Virus record (IMG/VR): IMGVR_UViG_3300042945_000540
Coordinates: 1-24,022 of that record
Source: a virus
Length of the DNA: 24,022 nucleotides
Direction: 5' to 3' (one strand)
How positions within the stretch are numbered: the stretch's first letter is position 1; every line of letters begins with the position of its first letter. Below the pieces are notes generated by a model that worked only from the letters and a program-made list of their open reading frames with translations, was not told the origin of the DNA and did not search any database. Of the stretch, positions 6,498 to 13,185 are shown piece by piece. A program made the position numbers and the translations under genes.

Positions 6498-6848
6498 CTA
6501 GTGTCTAAATAATCCAACATCAATATTTTTGAGTTGGGCAGAGGTTGCAAGTTTTGAAACTGGTTCCTTTGGTTTTGATAGAAAAGCAAAATAATTCACA
6601 TCATCTATATTTTCTTCAACCCAACTGGGTGCCACCTTATATAACTTTATTTTTTTGCCACGAGCCTTCATTCCTCGCTCTGAAAGATTTGTAAACTCGG
6701 ACGCCATAGCATTTATATTTCCTGGTCCTGCTGAATAAACATAAAAGTATGGATCATCTTCCTTAATTGCAGACATTGCAACACCCATAGCCCTTAAAAA
6801 GACTTGATAGTCTGTAAAAGTCTGTGTGCCCTGAATCACAACAATCAT
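6498..6848 (-). CDS. Possible SLOG/DUF2493-like nucleotide-binding protein
   Basis: The 116-residue protein begins IVVIQGTQTFTDYQVFLRAM, a strand, a G-T-x-x-F-x-D loop and a helix. YFYVYSAGPGNINAMASEF follows, a glycine-rich loop with strand and helix, and then KKIKLYKVAPSW. This order resembles Rossmann-like SLOG/DUF2493 proteins, where the Gly-rich loop contacts a nucleotide. The similarity is by pattern only. Its ATG overlaps the previous gene's TGA (ATGA). Confidence 0.6.
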   Translation of the reverse strand: MIVVIQGTQTFTDYQVFLRAMGVAMSAIKEDDPYFYVYSAGPGNINAMASEFTNLSERGMKARGKKIKLYKVAPSWVEENIDDVNYFAFLSKPKEPVSKLATSAQLKNIDVGLFRH

Positions 6849-7249
6849 TGTTCTGTATCCTTCCTTAGTTCATCCATTATAAAAAGCATCTTGTCTAATT
6901 CTACCTTATCCATACCCATAGTGTCAACTACTGATGCCCTATCTTTATCTATAAAGAATCCATCCATTGGGGCCATATAAAATGCACTATCCTTGATCCA
7001 ATATGCAATATCATTTACAATTATTACCTTTACATTAATTTTATTTTCATGGTTTTTTGATTGCCTATTGATTATTGGTGGCTCTCTGTATGTGTCTATT
7101 AGCGGAAGAATAGGCCTAACTATTTCGTGAATGTGGCTTTGCCTATAAACAATCCCAGTATTTTTTTTAATAGGACTAGTATTCATTACAAACTTTGTTG
7201 CAGCAAAAAACACTATAAGTGTAGTCATTGCTCCGACAAAATAAGACAT
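6845..7249 (-). CDS. Membrane-anchored unknown protein
   Basis: The 134-residue protein has an N-terminal hydrophobic segment (YFVGAMTTLIVFFAATKFVM) followed by a polar, Pro-containing linker and a C-terminal domain with strands VKVIIVNDIAYWI and AFYMAPMDGFFI. The membrane segment could be an uncleaved anchor or a signal peptide; no clear A-x-A site is visible. The start ATG overlaps the previous TAA as TAATG. The function is unknown. Confidence 0.6.
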   Translation of the reverse strand: MSYFVGAMTTLIVFFAATKFVMNTSPIKKNTGIVYRQSHIHEIVRPILPLIDTYREPPIINRQSKNHENKINVKVIIVNDIAYWIKDSAFYMAPMDGFFIDKDRASVVDTMGMDKVELDKMLFIMDELRKDTEQ

Positions 7250-7581
7250 TATCTCTCCAACAGAACTCTTATTATTTCTTTAAGCGTATACTGATGACCT
7301 TTGTTTAGTTTTGCAACTGATTCTGGATCAAACGCCTTTTTTGTAACTCTTACAACTGGATTGATATCTGTTATATCCATATCAAGAAATCCATACTCCC
7401 ATAAGGCTATAGTCTCTGAAGAAAAATACTTAGAGAACTCATTATGAAGTTCTGGATTTATAGACTGAAGTTTATTTGTAAAATTATATAACGGCTCTCC
7501 AGTATCAAGATCAATTCCTGCTACTTCAAGCGCTCCTTGCAATATAAGATCTTCAATGATCTTTGATTCTTCATCCATCAT
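7249..7581 (-). CDS. Unknown protein, longer member of a tandem paralogue pair
   Basis: I place the start at the ATG at 7581, which overlaps the previous TGA as ATGA and has GGAG 6 nt upstream; a TTG at 7593 is less likely. The N-terminal half (QGALEVAGID, YNFTNKLQSINPEL) matches the neighbouring 7578-7796 protein closely. This copy has an added C-terminal part: WEYGFLDMDITD, RVTKKAFDPESV and TLKEIIRVLLE. The helix-and-strand order could suit a winged-helix fold, but that is a guess. Confidence 0.65.
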   Translation of the reverse strand: MMDEESKIIEDLILQGALEVAGIDLDTGEPLYNFTNKLQSINPELHNEFSKYFSSETIALWEYGFLDMDITDINPVVRVTKKAFDPESVAKLNKGHQYTLKEIIRVLLER

Positions 7582-7796
7582 CTTAGTCTCCAAGTCATAG
7601 TCTCTGGTCCACGTTTAATTAATCTAAACATATGATGTTCAAACTGATCCCGTAAATCATCGTAAAGGGATGGGCTGACTTTTTTAAGTTTGTCTGTTAT
7701 CTTATAAGTAAGAAGACCATCGTTATCTATGCCTGCAACCTCTATAGCACCCTGATTAAGTAGATGCTCAACCAGTGCTTGATTTTTTATATCCAT
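7578..7796 (-). CDS. Unknown protein, shorter member of a tandem paralogue pair
   Basis: The 72-residue protein shares LxQGAxEVAGID, the K-x-T-D/N-K-L-x-x-x-x-P pattern and the helices around them with the next gene, so the two arose by tandem duplication. This copy stops after one domain with a basic ending, MTWRLR. GAAGGA lies upstream of the ATG, which follows the thioredoxin stop by 1 nt. The function is unknown. Confidence 0.65.
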   Translation of the reverse strand: MDIKNQALVEHLLNQGAIEVAGIDNDGLLTYKITDKLKKVSPSLYDDLRDQFEHHMFRLIKRGPETMTWRLR

Positions 7797-7797
7797 T

Positions 7798-8052
7798 TTA
7801 TCCTTCTATAAAAGTAATTAGTTCTTCTCTTGTTTTTGCCCCATTGATTCGTCCAACTTCTTTGTTGTCTTCAATCAATATAAAAGTTGGGATAGATCTA
7901 ACCCCAAAATCTTCAACCATTTCGGTTTCAGAATCAGCGTCAATCATAAAGAATCTGGCAGTTATTTGATCATGGTTTAACTGTTCCACTATTGGCTTTA
8001 CCTTTTCGCATGGCTTGCACCATTCAGCAGTAAAGTATAGGACATGCTTCAC
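7798..8052 (-). CDS. Thioredoxin-like protein
   Basis: The 84-residue thioredoxin-fold protein has active site W11-C12-K13-P14-C15 and the cis-proline P55 in RSIPTF. A buried Asp of the family may be represented by D38 or D40 in MIDAD. It is shorter than cellular thioredoxins (about 105 residues), as is usual for phage versions. It would reduce disulfides, for example in ribonucleotide reductase or in WhiB/Fe-S proteins; the partner is not visible here. The start is GTG, overlapping the upstream nuclease stop as GTGA. Confidence 0.92.
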   Translation of the reverse strand: MKHVLYFTAEWCKPCEKVKPIVEQLNHDQITARFFMIDADSETEMVEDFGVRSIPTFILIEDNKEVGRINGAKTREELITFIEG

Positions 8053-8456
8053 TTGCCAGACTTCTTTCTAGCCTTTAAAAGCGCATCAAAATCTTTAACC
8101 TTAGTGTCACCCATATATCCCCAAGCATATCCATCATTAATCATCTTATCATTAACAGACTCTGTATCTCCATTAATATATAGCCAACCAAGAATACGAC
8201 CATACTTTTCGGATGAGTCCATCTTTTCTGTTTTGATTACAACAGACTTAGCATCCTTAAGATGCTTCTTTAAGTATTCCTTAGACTCAAGACCAAGAGC
8301 CTTTTCTTTAAGGTCCTTAGTGCGGGACTCAGGGGTATCAATACCCGCTAACCTCACACGGGATTGAAACAAAATATCAAACCCTAAATCAATAAGAACA
8401 TCGATGGTATCTCCATCTACAACATTCTCTACTTTTCTTACATAGTATTCATACAT
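8049..8456 (-). CDS. SNase-family (thermonuclease-like) nuclease
   Basis: The 135-residue staphylococcal nuclease homologue has VVDGDTIDV (D14, D16), RLAGIDTPE (R35, D40, E43) and EKYGRILGWLY (R87). These are the calcium-binding and catalytic residues of the family, all intact. The C-terminal NDGYAWGY matches the usual end of the fold. No signal peptide is seen, so it acts in the cytoplasm, perhaps in host DNA breakdown or nucleotide recycling. The start overlaps the upstream stop as TAATG. Confidence 0.93.
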   Translation of the reverse strand: MYEYYVRKVENVVDGDTIDVLIDLGFDILFQSRVRLAGIDTPESRTKDLKEKALGLESKEYLKKHLKDAKSVVIKTEKMDSSEKYGRILGWLYINGDTESVNDKMINDGYAWGYMGDTKVKDFDALLKARKKSGK

Positions 8457-8698
8457 TAATATGACTCTCCCTTTGCTCTGTTCTCAATAAGTTTTTCTCT
8501 TTCATCTACTACACTAATCATAAAAGACATCATGCTGTTGTATCCGTCTGGGATAGCCATTATTGAATTGTAGTGGTGCCCACAAAATAATAGATCTCCA
8601 GAGATACCAGTAACTTGAACTAAGGCCTCTGCATTACACTTATCACATCTATCCTTTGGTCCAAGGACCCATTCTTGCTTTACTTCTTCTTTTAGCAT
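8456..8698 (-). CDS. Small zinc-binding protein, DUF7455-like
   Basis: The 80-residue protein has RCDKCNAEALVQV followed by LLFCGHHYNSI, a C-x2-C plus C-x-H-H zinc site like the small actinobacterial DUF7455 proteins. I choose the ATG at 8698 over the one at 8707 because the TATAAT at 8708-8713 would start the transcript at about 8701, leaving the 8707 ATG outside the mRNA. Its biological role is unknown. Confidence 0.75.
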   Translation of the reverse strand: MLKEEVKQEWVLGPKDRCDKCNAEALVQVTGISGDLLFCGHHYNSIMAIPDGYNSMMSFMISVVDEREKLIENRAKGESY

Positions 8699-8707
8699 TG
8701 TAAACAT

Positions 8708-8713
8708 ATTATA
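8708..8713 (-). promoter_or_regulatory. -10 box for a nearly leaderless start at 8698
   Basis: A perfect TATAAT on the - strand ends 9 nt before the ATG at 8698, so the expected 5' end is about 3 nt from the start codon. The -35 region has only a partial match (GCAACA at an 18-nt spacing). The box overlaps the stop region of the glycosyltransferase gene. Confidence 0.5.
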
Positions 8714-9710
8714 GCACCCTATCTTTTAGCCTGTTGCGTAACTGTATTTCAGATACGCCGTGAAAATCAAAGAAATCTTGTATGGATTTTTTTAAACCTC
8801 TCAAGTCCATGTAATAATTATACCCCTTAAGTATTAAAAGCGCAAGTTGCTTTTTTGAATTTGGTAAATCATCTTCTGTTGCACCTATATTAATTAAATG
8901 GTTTGACCATCTTGTATTTACCTTTGGATACTCGATCCCTAGATATTCTCCAATTACACCTGAATCAACATCTGATAATTCAAAGTTCTTATATTTTAAT
9001 GGTGAATTTAAAAATAAACTCCTGTCAAATATTGACTTTTTATCTTTAGCCTCTGTAACCATATAAGTTTTTGGTATTTCATAAATAGAAAATCCATTAC
9101 AGAATAGTAACAAAGATAAAAGTATATCTTCTTCTCCCCACAGGTATCCGATTGGGTATTTTAATTTCATTATTTCTTTACCAGCAAAAATAAAATGAGG
9201 CATTATCCAGTTAGACAAAAATGGATCGTAGATCTCTCTATCTTTTGAATCTATGAAGCATTTTGATGAGTGCTCAATAGGTATATGGCTTCCTGGATGC
9301 TCTGTTTCTGTAACGATAGTTTTATAAAATATATCTAAAAATCGATCCCTTAGTGGCTGACTGATTACTGCCATACTGCTTTCTGGTAATTGAGAGTGCC
9401 AAGATATTAAATCAGAGTCCCACCCTTTCTTAAACCCAGTATGGCAATCAATACTCAAAACGTAGTCTTCATCGTTATATAGTCCCTGAATAAAACTTCT
9501 GGTCCTGCCAAGTCCGTATACTATGTTACTTGGAAGTGTAATTACCCTTATTTCATTTTTTATATCTGATAGATCTATTGATGATAAACCCTGTAGAGAG
9601 ATTCCAAAAGACAGTCCGATGGGGTTATCACTTTTATCAATGCAATCTAGTATTGTATCTTTAATTCTATCATCAGACAGCGATGGAATCATTACAAAAA
9701 TTGTTGACAC
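8709..9710 (-). CDS. GT-A glycosyltransferase, Skp1 GlcNAc-transferase-like
   Basis: This 333-residue enzyme resembles the UDP-GlcNAc:polypeptide GlcNAc-transferase family (Pfam GlcNAc). The evidence is the opening FVMIPSLSDDR, then YGLGRTRSFIQGLYNDEDYVLSIDCHTGFKKGWD, in which D88-C-H90 stands in place of the classical DxD metal site, as DSH does in Skp1 GlcNAcT. YLWGEEDILL further on supplies the likely catalytic acidic residues. There is no membrane segment, so it should act in the cytoplasm on a phage or host acceptor. The start is GTG overlapping the previous stop (TAGTG). Confidence 0.8.
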   Translation of the reverse strand: MSTIFVMIPSLSDDRIKDTILDCIDKSDNPIGLSFGISLQGLSSIDLSDIKNEIRVITLPSNIVYGLGRTRSFIQGLYNDEDYVLSIDCHTGFKKGWDSDLISWHSQLPESSMAVISQPLRDRFLDIFYKTIVTETEHPGSHIPIEHSSKCFIDSKDREIYDPFLSNWIMPHFIFAGKEIMKLKYPIGYLWGEEDILLSLLLFCNGFSIYEIPKTYMVTEAKDKKSIFDRSLFLNSPLKYKNFELSDVDSGVIGEYLGIEYPKVNTRWSNHLINIGATEDDLPNSKKQLALLILKGYNYYMDLRGLKKSIQDFFDFHGVSEIQLRNRLKDRVL

Positions 9711-9898
9711 TATTTTTTCCTATTGTCCGTGGAATAAAATCCAGGACCGTTGAGGACTACTCCAAAATTAGAGTATACACGGGACAAAGGCATTAAACAA
9801 AACTCGCACTCATATCCTGGATCATCCTCTTTAATAGAACGAACTTTAATAATTGTTCCTTCACAAGAACCCATACACTCATACTCATATGCTGGCAT
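9710..9898 (-). CDS. FmdB-like zinc ribbon protein
   Basis: The 62-residue protein begins MPAYEYECMGSCEG, followed by YECEFCLMPLSRVYSN, a C-x-C and C-x2-C pairing that can bind one zinc, and ends with GPGFYSTD as FmdB-type proteins do. The cellular role of this family is poorly known. Its ATG overlaps the ferredoxin stop (TAATG), so both are translated together. Confidence 0.85.
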   Translation of the reverse strand: MPAYEYECMGSCEGTIIKVRSIKEDDPGYECEFCLMPLSRVYSNFGVVLNGPGFYSTDNRKK

Positions 9899-10203
9899 TA
9901 CTTTTCCTTTATTTCTGGGTGATCCATATCTTTATTCTTTAACTTATTTGCACCGTGCAAGTTTCCAATAGGAATAAAAAACTCTTTGTTTATTCTTTCA
10001 AACTCTTTTTTATTTTCTGGCAAATCATCTGCCCAATAAATTGCATCTGTAGGGCATGCTGGCTCGCATGCACCGCAGTCGATGCACTCTTCTGGATTAA
10101 TATAAAGCATCCGTCCGCCTTCATAGATGCAATCCACAGGGCATTCTGCAATGCAGGACCTATCCTTGACGTCAATACAAGCGTCAGTTACTACGTATGG
10201 CAC
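9898..10203 (-). CDS. fdxA: 7Fe ferredoxin, FdxA type
   Basis: The 101-residue protein is very close in pattern to actinobacterial 7Fe ferredoxins. C9, C17 and C50 would hold a [3Fe-4S] cluster, and C21, C40, C43 and C46 a [4Fe-4S] cluster. C25 is the extra family cysteine, and D11 stands where a fourth [3Fe] cysteine would be. CPVDCIYEGGRMLYI and CIDCGACEPACP are typical. The long C-terminal tail (FFIPIGNLHGANKL) also matches cellular homologues. It carries electrons, with partner unknown. The gene is probably host-derived. The start is GTG at 10203, right after the previous stop. Confidence 0.93.
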   Translation of the reverse strand: MPYVVTDACIDVKDRSCIAECPVDCIYEGGRMLYINPEECIDCGACEPACPTDAIYWADDLPENKKEFERINKEFFIPIGNLHGANKLKNKDMDHPEIKEK

Positions 10204-10308
10204 TTACTTCTTCTTTGCTTTAACTGTCCAGATTGGAGCCTTAAGTTGATCTCCACCCCATTCGTATCCAAGTGCTTTTACAACAAATTTAATAATTTTA
10301 ATTCTCAT
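10204..10308 (-). CDS. Very small basic protein, 34 residues
   Basis: The ORF begins MRIKIIKFVVKALGYEWGG and ends VKAKKK. Its ATG overlaps the previous gene's stop as TAATG, and its own TAA is followed at once by the ferredoxin GTG. This tight packing is the main evidence that it is real. The N-terminal half could be an amphipathic helix. The function is unknown. Confidence 0.6.
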   Translation of the reverse strand: MRIKIIKFVVKALGYEWGGDQLKAPIWTVKAKKK

Positions 10309-10508
10309 TACTTTACCTTGTTTCCAAACTTTGCCCAGACTCTTTCGTGAAGGAAATATCCAAGTGCTTCCCAACCAATATAAAAAAGAGCACCTAGACT
10401 AGCATACTCCCACTCACCAGTAAATATATAAATTACTCCAGCAACTCCAACAAGATGAAATGTTTCCCAACTTGCTGTTTTTAGTAGTGTTCTTTTAGTT
10501 GATTCCAT
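10308..10508 (-). CDS. DUF2061-like membrane protein
   Basis: The 66-residue protein begins with KRTLLKTASWETFHL. A first membrane helix (VGVAGVIYIFTG) is followed by EWEYASLGALFYIGWEALGYFLHERVWAKFG. The K-x-x-S-W start and HER-x-W near the end are the DUF2061 pattern. The family's role is unknown. A consensus promoter ends 5 nt before its ATG, so the mRNA is probably leaderless and this is the first gene of the ferredoxin transcript. Confidence 0.82.
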   Translation of the reverse strand: MESTKRTLLKTASWETFHLVGVAGVIYIFTGEWEYASLGALFYIGWEALGYFLHERVWAKFGNKVK

Positions 10509-10513
10509 AATTA

Positions 10514-10542
10514 ATTATAGCAAACTTATCCCTTGTTGTCAA
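10514..10542 (-). promoter_or_regulatory. Consensus sigma70 promoter, leaderless start for DUF2061 gene
   Basis: On the - strand: TTGACA (10537-10542), a 17-nt spacer, TATAAT (10514-10519), both hexamers perfect. The expected start at about 10507 coincides with the ATG at 10508. The -35 box lies inside the last codons of the gene at 10526-11392, so the phage embeds this promoter in coding sequence. Confidence 0.88.
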
Positions 10543-11392
10543 CATTGGAAAGTGGCTGAACTCCTTTTCTTTGGTGAACGCCAGCATCTTCGGCAGTTGG
10601 TATTTCGTCCCAAGGAATTGGTGGAAGCCCAATCTCTGCGTGTTCTTCTAGGTATAGCCTGTCAAACATATACCTTCTTTGCCAAGTATAGTTAACAAAC
10701 GAATCAGTGTCTCTAAAATGTTGACCAAACTTAAACTTACTGTTTAACTCTTCAGACCTAGTATGATCTTTGCTTTCGCTTGGAACACACCAGTGATTTT
10801 TATTAATTAAATGAAAGAAGATGGCCTGATAGTATTCATCTGGATCATTGTTTGCCCAAGATGGTCTGTAATGATAGTCAAATTGTGGCTGGCAAATGAT
10901 TGCTTGATTAGGCTTTGTTATAAAGTTTGTATTTCCAGCAACAAAACCCCAGTCTCTATTACCGCCAATGTGTAAATCTACCATATATGGACCTGGGGCA
11001 TGATCAATGTGTAGGGGTAGCCTTGGAACTCTACCCTCAGAGGTTATCTGGTGATGAGCATACATGTGATATGCAAAATGAACATCTTCCGTTCCCAATA
11101 AACCTCTTACTTTTTCTACAGCATAGTCCATAAACTTTTGTGGTATTTGGACGCCCTCTTCCCACTTATTCATTTGATGGGAAAAGTCTACTTTATTTAA
11201 ATCATAAGATGTAAGAATTTCTAAAAGTTCTTCAAACATTTCAGGAGGAAAGAACTCATCAACAAGAAAAGGTTCAAAGAATACGACATCTTTAGTTAGG
11301 ATTTCTTCAATATCTAGGTAGTCTTCCTTTGTCATATACTTCCACTCAATCTTTTCTGGATTAGGATGGTTTGCATAGATTGGAGTTATCAC
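10526..11392 (-). CDS. Large 2OG-Fe(II) oxygenase-like protein
   Basis: The 288-residue protein has an H-x-D at H128 and D130 in LPLHIDHAPG, followed by the strands YMVDLHIGG and GFVAGNTNFI. H174 and R176 in DYHYRPSW could be the distal iron ligand and the 2-oxoglutarate contact. This order matches the double-stranded beta-helix of 2OG-Fe(II) oxygenases. The flanks (WEEGVQIP, HMYAHHQITSEG and a C-terminal Trp/Arg-rich part) are not ones I recognise. GTG start overlaps the endolysin stop (TAGTG). Confidence 0.6.
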   Translation of the reverse strand: MITPIYANHPNPEKIEWKYMTKEDYLDIEEILTKDVVFFEPFLVDEFFPPEMFEELLEILTSYDLNKVDFSHQMNKWEEGVQIPQKFMDYAVEKVRGLLGTEDVHFAYHMYAHHQITSEGRVPRLPLHIDHAPGPYMVDLHIGGNRDWGFVAGNTNFITKPNQAIICQPQFDYHYRPSWANNDPDEYYQAIFFHLINKNHWCVPSESKDHTRSEELNSKFKFGQHFRDTDSFVNYTWQRRYMFDRLYLEEHAEIGLPPIPWDEIPTAEDAGVHQRKGVQPLSNVDNKG

Positions 11393-12192
11393 TACTTCGC
11401 TCCCTTTATTGCTTTGTATGTTGCAGCATCTACAATGCCATTTGGCTTAATACCCTTTGATTTCTGAAAAGCCTTAACAGCCTTATCCGTTACTGGTCCA
11501 AAATTTCCTTCTGCTGGTTTTACACCAAGTGCTACCTGAATAGCCTTTACGGAAGGTCCTTTTGCACCAATTTTAAATGACTTAAACTCTTTACTTTCAG
11601 TAGTTTTGGTAGGTTTTGCTTCTGTTTTTACTGGGGCATCTGATGATCCAACCTTAGAAAGCAATGGAAGGTTTTCTTCTCCCACATACACTGGACGACC
11701 CCAACCAACTACAGCATTAACCAACTTCTTCTTATTATTCTTTACATATCCACGAGTCTTCTCAACGCACATTCCTCCATTGCGCTGGTCTCCCTTTGCA
11801 GTTCCTGAAGTGTTTCCCTCAATAACTTGGATTGTTCCATCTCCATTATTCTTAATACAAATACCTACATGTGAAATACGATTTACACCATCTTCTGGGA
11901 AATCAAAGAAGATCCAGTCTCCAGGAGTAGGATCATCATTACGAGCATCTGCCCAACGATTATTTTTCTTAAACCAATCTGAGGCTGCTACTGTTGATGC
12001 AGACTTTGGATAACGTTTTGGGTCTAGTCCAGCAGTAAACGCTGACCAGGAAACAAATGACTGACACCATGGAAGGAAGTTTGCACCTGTCCACTTGCCA
12101 TACTTTGTTTCGTTATCTTTTGGACCTTCAATGGTTCCAATTTCTTTCTTTGCAACCTCAATGATTGCCTCTAAACTTCCTTTTATTGCCAT
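11392..12192 (-). CDS. Endolysin: CHAP domain plus peptidoglycan-binding domain
   Basis: The 266-residue lysis enzyme would cut host peptidoglycan as an amidase or endopeptidase. Residues about 8-168 are a CHAP domain with C43 in PWCQSF and H108 in RISHVGICI as the catalytic pair, and E125 in QVIEGN as the likely third residue. A Pro/Thr/Lys linker (185-203) leads to a PG_binding_1 domain (206-262, FKIGAKGPSVKAIQVALG and NGIVDAATYKAI). It has no signal peptide, so it needs a holin to reach the wall. AGGAGGAG lies upstream and a TATAAT box precedes it. Confidence 0.93.
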   Translation of the reverse strand: MAIKGSLEAIIEVAKKEIGTIEGPKDNETKYGKWTGANFLPWCQSFVSWSAFTAGLDPKRYPKSASTVAASDWFKKNNRWADARNDDPTPGDWIFFDFPEDGVNRISHVGICIKNNGDGTIQVIEGNTSGTAKGDQRNGGMCVEKTRGYVKNNKKKLVNAVVGWGRPVYVGEENLPLLSKVGSSDAPVKTEAKPTKTTESKEFKSFKIGAKGPSVKAIQVALGVKPAEGNFGPVTDKAVKAFQKSKGIKPNGIVDAATYKAIKGAK

Positions 12193-12218
12193 GGGATACT
12201 CCTCCTATTGTCCCTTTT

Positions 12219-12224
12219 ATTATA
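12219..12224 (-). promoter_or_regulatory. -10 box of the endolysin gene
   Basis: A perfect TATAAT on the - strand would start transcription near 12212, giving a leader of about 20 nt with a strong AGGAGGAG. No -35 hexamer lies at normal spacing; a TCGACA is 21 nt upstream, which is too far. The rest of 12193-12303 is AT-rich with no other feature. Confidence 0.55.
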
Positions 12225-12303
12225 CCATATTTAATATATATAGTTTGTCGACTTTTTAATTTTTTTATATCTTACGGGGTGCCTAATAATAAAAAAAAGT
12301 AGT

Positions 12304-13185
12304 TTAATTTTGCTTATCATAGCCCCTCCTTAAAAACTCTTTTAAAAAATCTTTATAGACTAACTCGTTCCAACCAGATCCTGGATGAACTCCATCCTGT
12401 GCTTTAGACCAGTATGGTAAATTGTTTACATTTTCTTTAGTTAAAAAGTCACTATCGGTTCCATCAAAACTAAACATATTAGAGCCTGTAAAATAATTAT
12501 TAAATTTAATTTTTTCAAACACTTCATTTGCTGTATTATTCCAACTTGACCATATTAGTTTTATGTTATTTAGTCTACAAATATCTTCTAATATTCTAAT
12601 ATTTTCTATTGAATTAAATGCACCATACTGCTCTTTATAGTTTAAAGTATACACCCTTTGAGTAATAAACTTTTTTGGTCCAGCAATCCATTGTGGGTGA
12701 ACTAAACAACTTATAATCTTGTTGGATATTGGATCATACTGTAAATCTCTTGCAAAGTTAGGTAACAATACAAATATAAATTCTGGCGCACCATATTTTC
12801 TAATAAAAGTTAATATGTTTTTTACTATAAGCCTTGTAGATGCCCCAGTAGAGGAAACATTGTAAAAATTATTTACACCTATTTCTTTTGAAAGTCTTGA
12901 ATACCAGGTAACATCTTCTGGCAAACCTTCTCCCAATGTTATAGAGCATCCAGCAAAAAGAATATTTTTTAATTTAGGGTCGAACTCATTAAAATGCCTA
13001 GATCTAAACCCATCAGAGTTTATCTGATAAGTAATTTCAGGACCATCTACAATGCCATGGCAACCAATATTGTTTGTATATAAGTAGTTGTCTTCTCTCC
13101 TATAGATACTTGCATACTGGCTTTGTTCTCTCGTAAGATCAGTTCCAACTAAAAAATCATCTATAAACTCATTTAAAAAATTCAT
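12304..13185 (-). CDS. SGNH/GDSL-type hydrolase
   Basis: The 293-residue protein shows the SGNH blocks: GCSIT with nucleophile S81, a glycine in the STGAST loop (G114), N143 in LLPNFARD, and D264-x-x-H267 in QDGVHPG near the C-terminus. These enzymes remove or transfer acyl groups from glycans or lipids. There is no signal peptide. The ATG overlaps the carbamoyltransferase stop (ATGA), so the two proteins are made together and may modify the same molecule (inference). Confidence 0.85.
   Translation of the reverse strand: MNFLNEFIDDFLVGTDLTREQSQYASIYRREDNYLYTNNIGCHGIVDGPEITYQINSDGFRSRHFNEFDPKLKNILFAGCSITLGEGLPEDVTWYSRLSKEIGVNNFYNVSSTGASTRLIVKNILTFIRKYGAPEFIFVLLPNFARDLQYDPISNKIISCLVHPQWIAGPKKFITQRVYTLNYKEQYGAFNSIENIRILEDICRLNNIKLIWSSWNNTANEVFEKIKFNNYFTGSNMFSFDGTDSDFLTKENVNNLPYWSKAQDGVHPGSGWNELVYKDFLKEFLRRGYDKQN

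Noticed and set aside
8044-8367. 107-residue + strand ORF
   Set aside because: Antisense to the SNase gene, whose active-site residues are all intact.
11606-12013. 135-residue + strand ORF
   Set aside because: Antisense to the CHAP domain of the endolysin, with no plausible motif or start site.
12246-12251. TCGACA as -35 for the endolysin promoter
   Set aside because: It is 21 nt from the -10 box, outside the usual 16-19 nt.
12270-12303. T-run after the SGNH hydrolase stop as a terminator
   Set aside because: There are eight T on the - strand but no hairpin directly before them.
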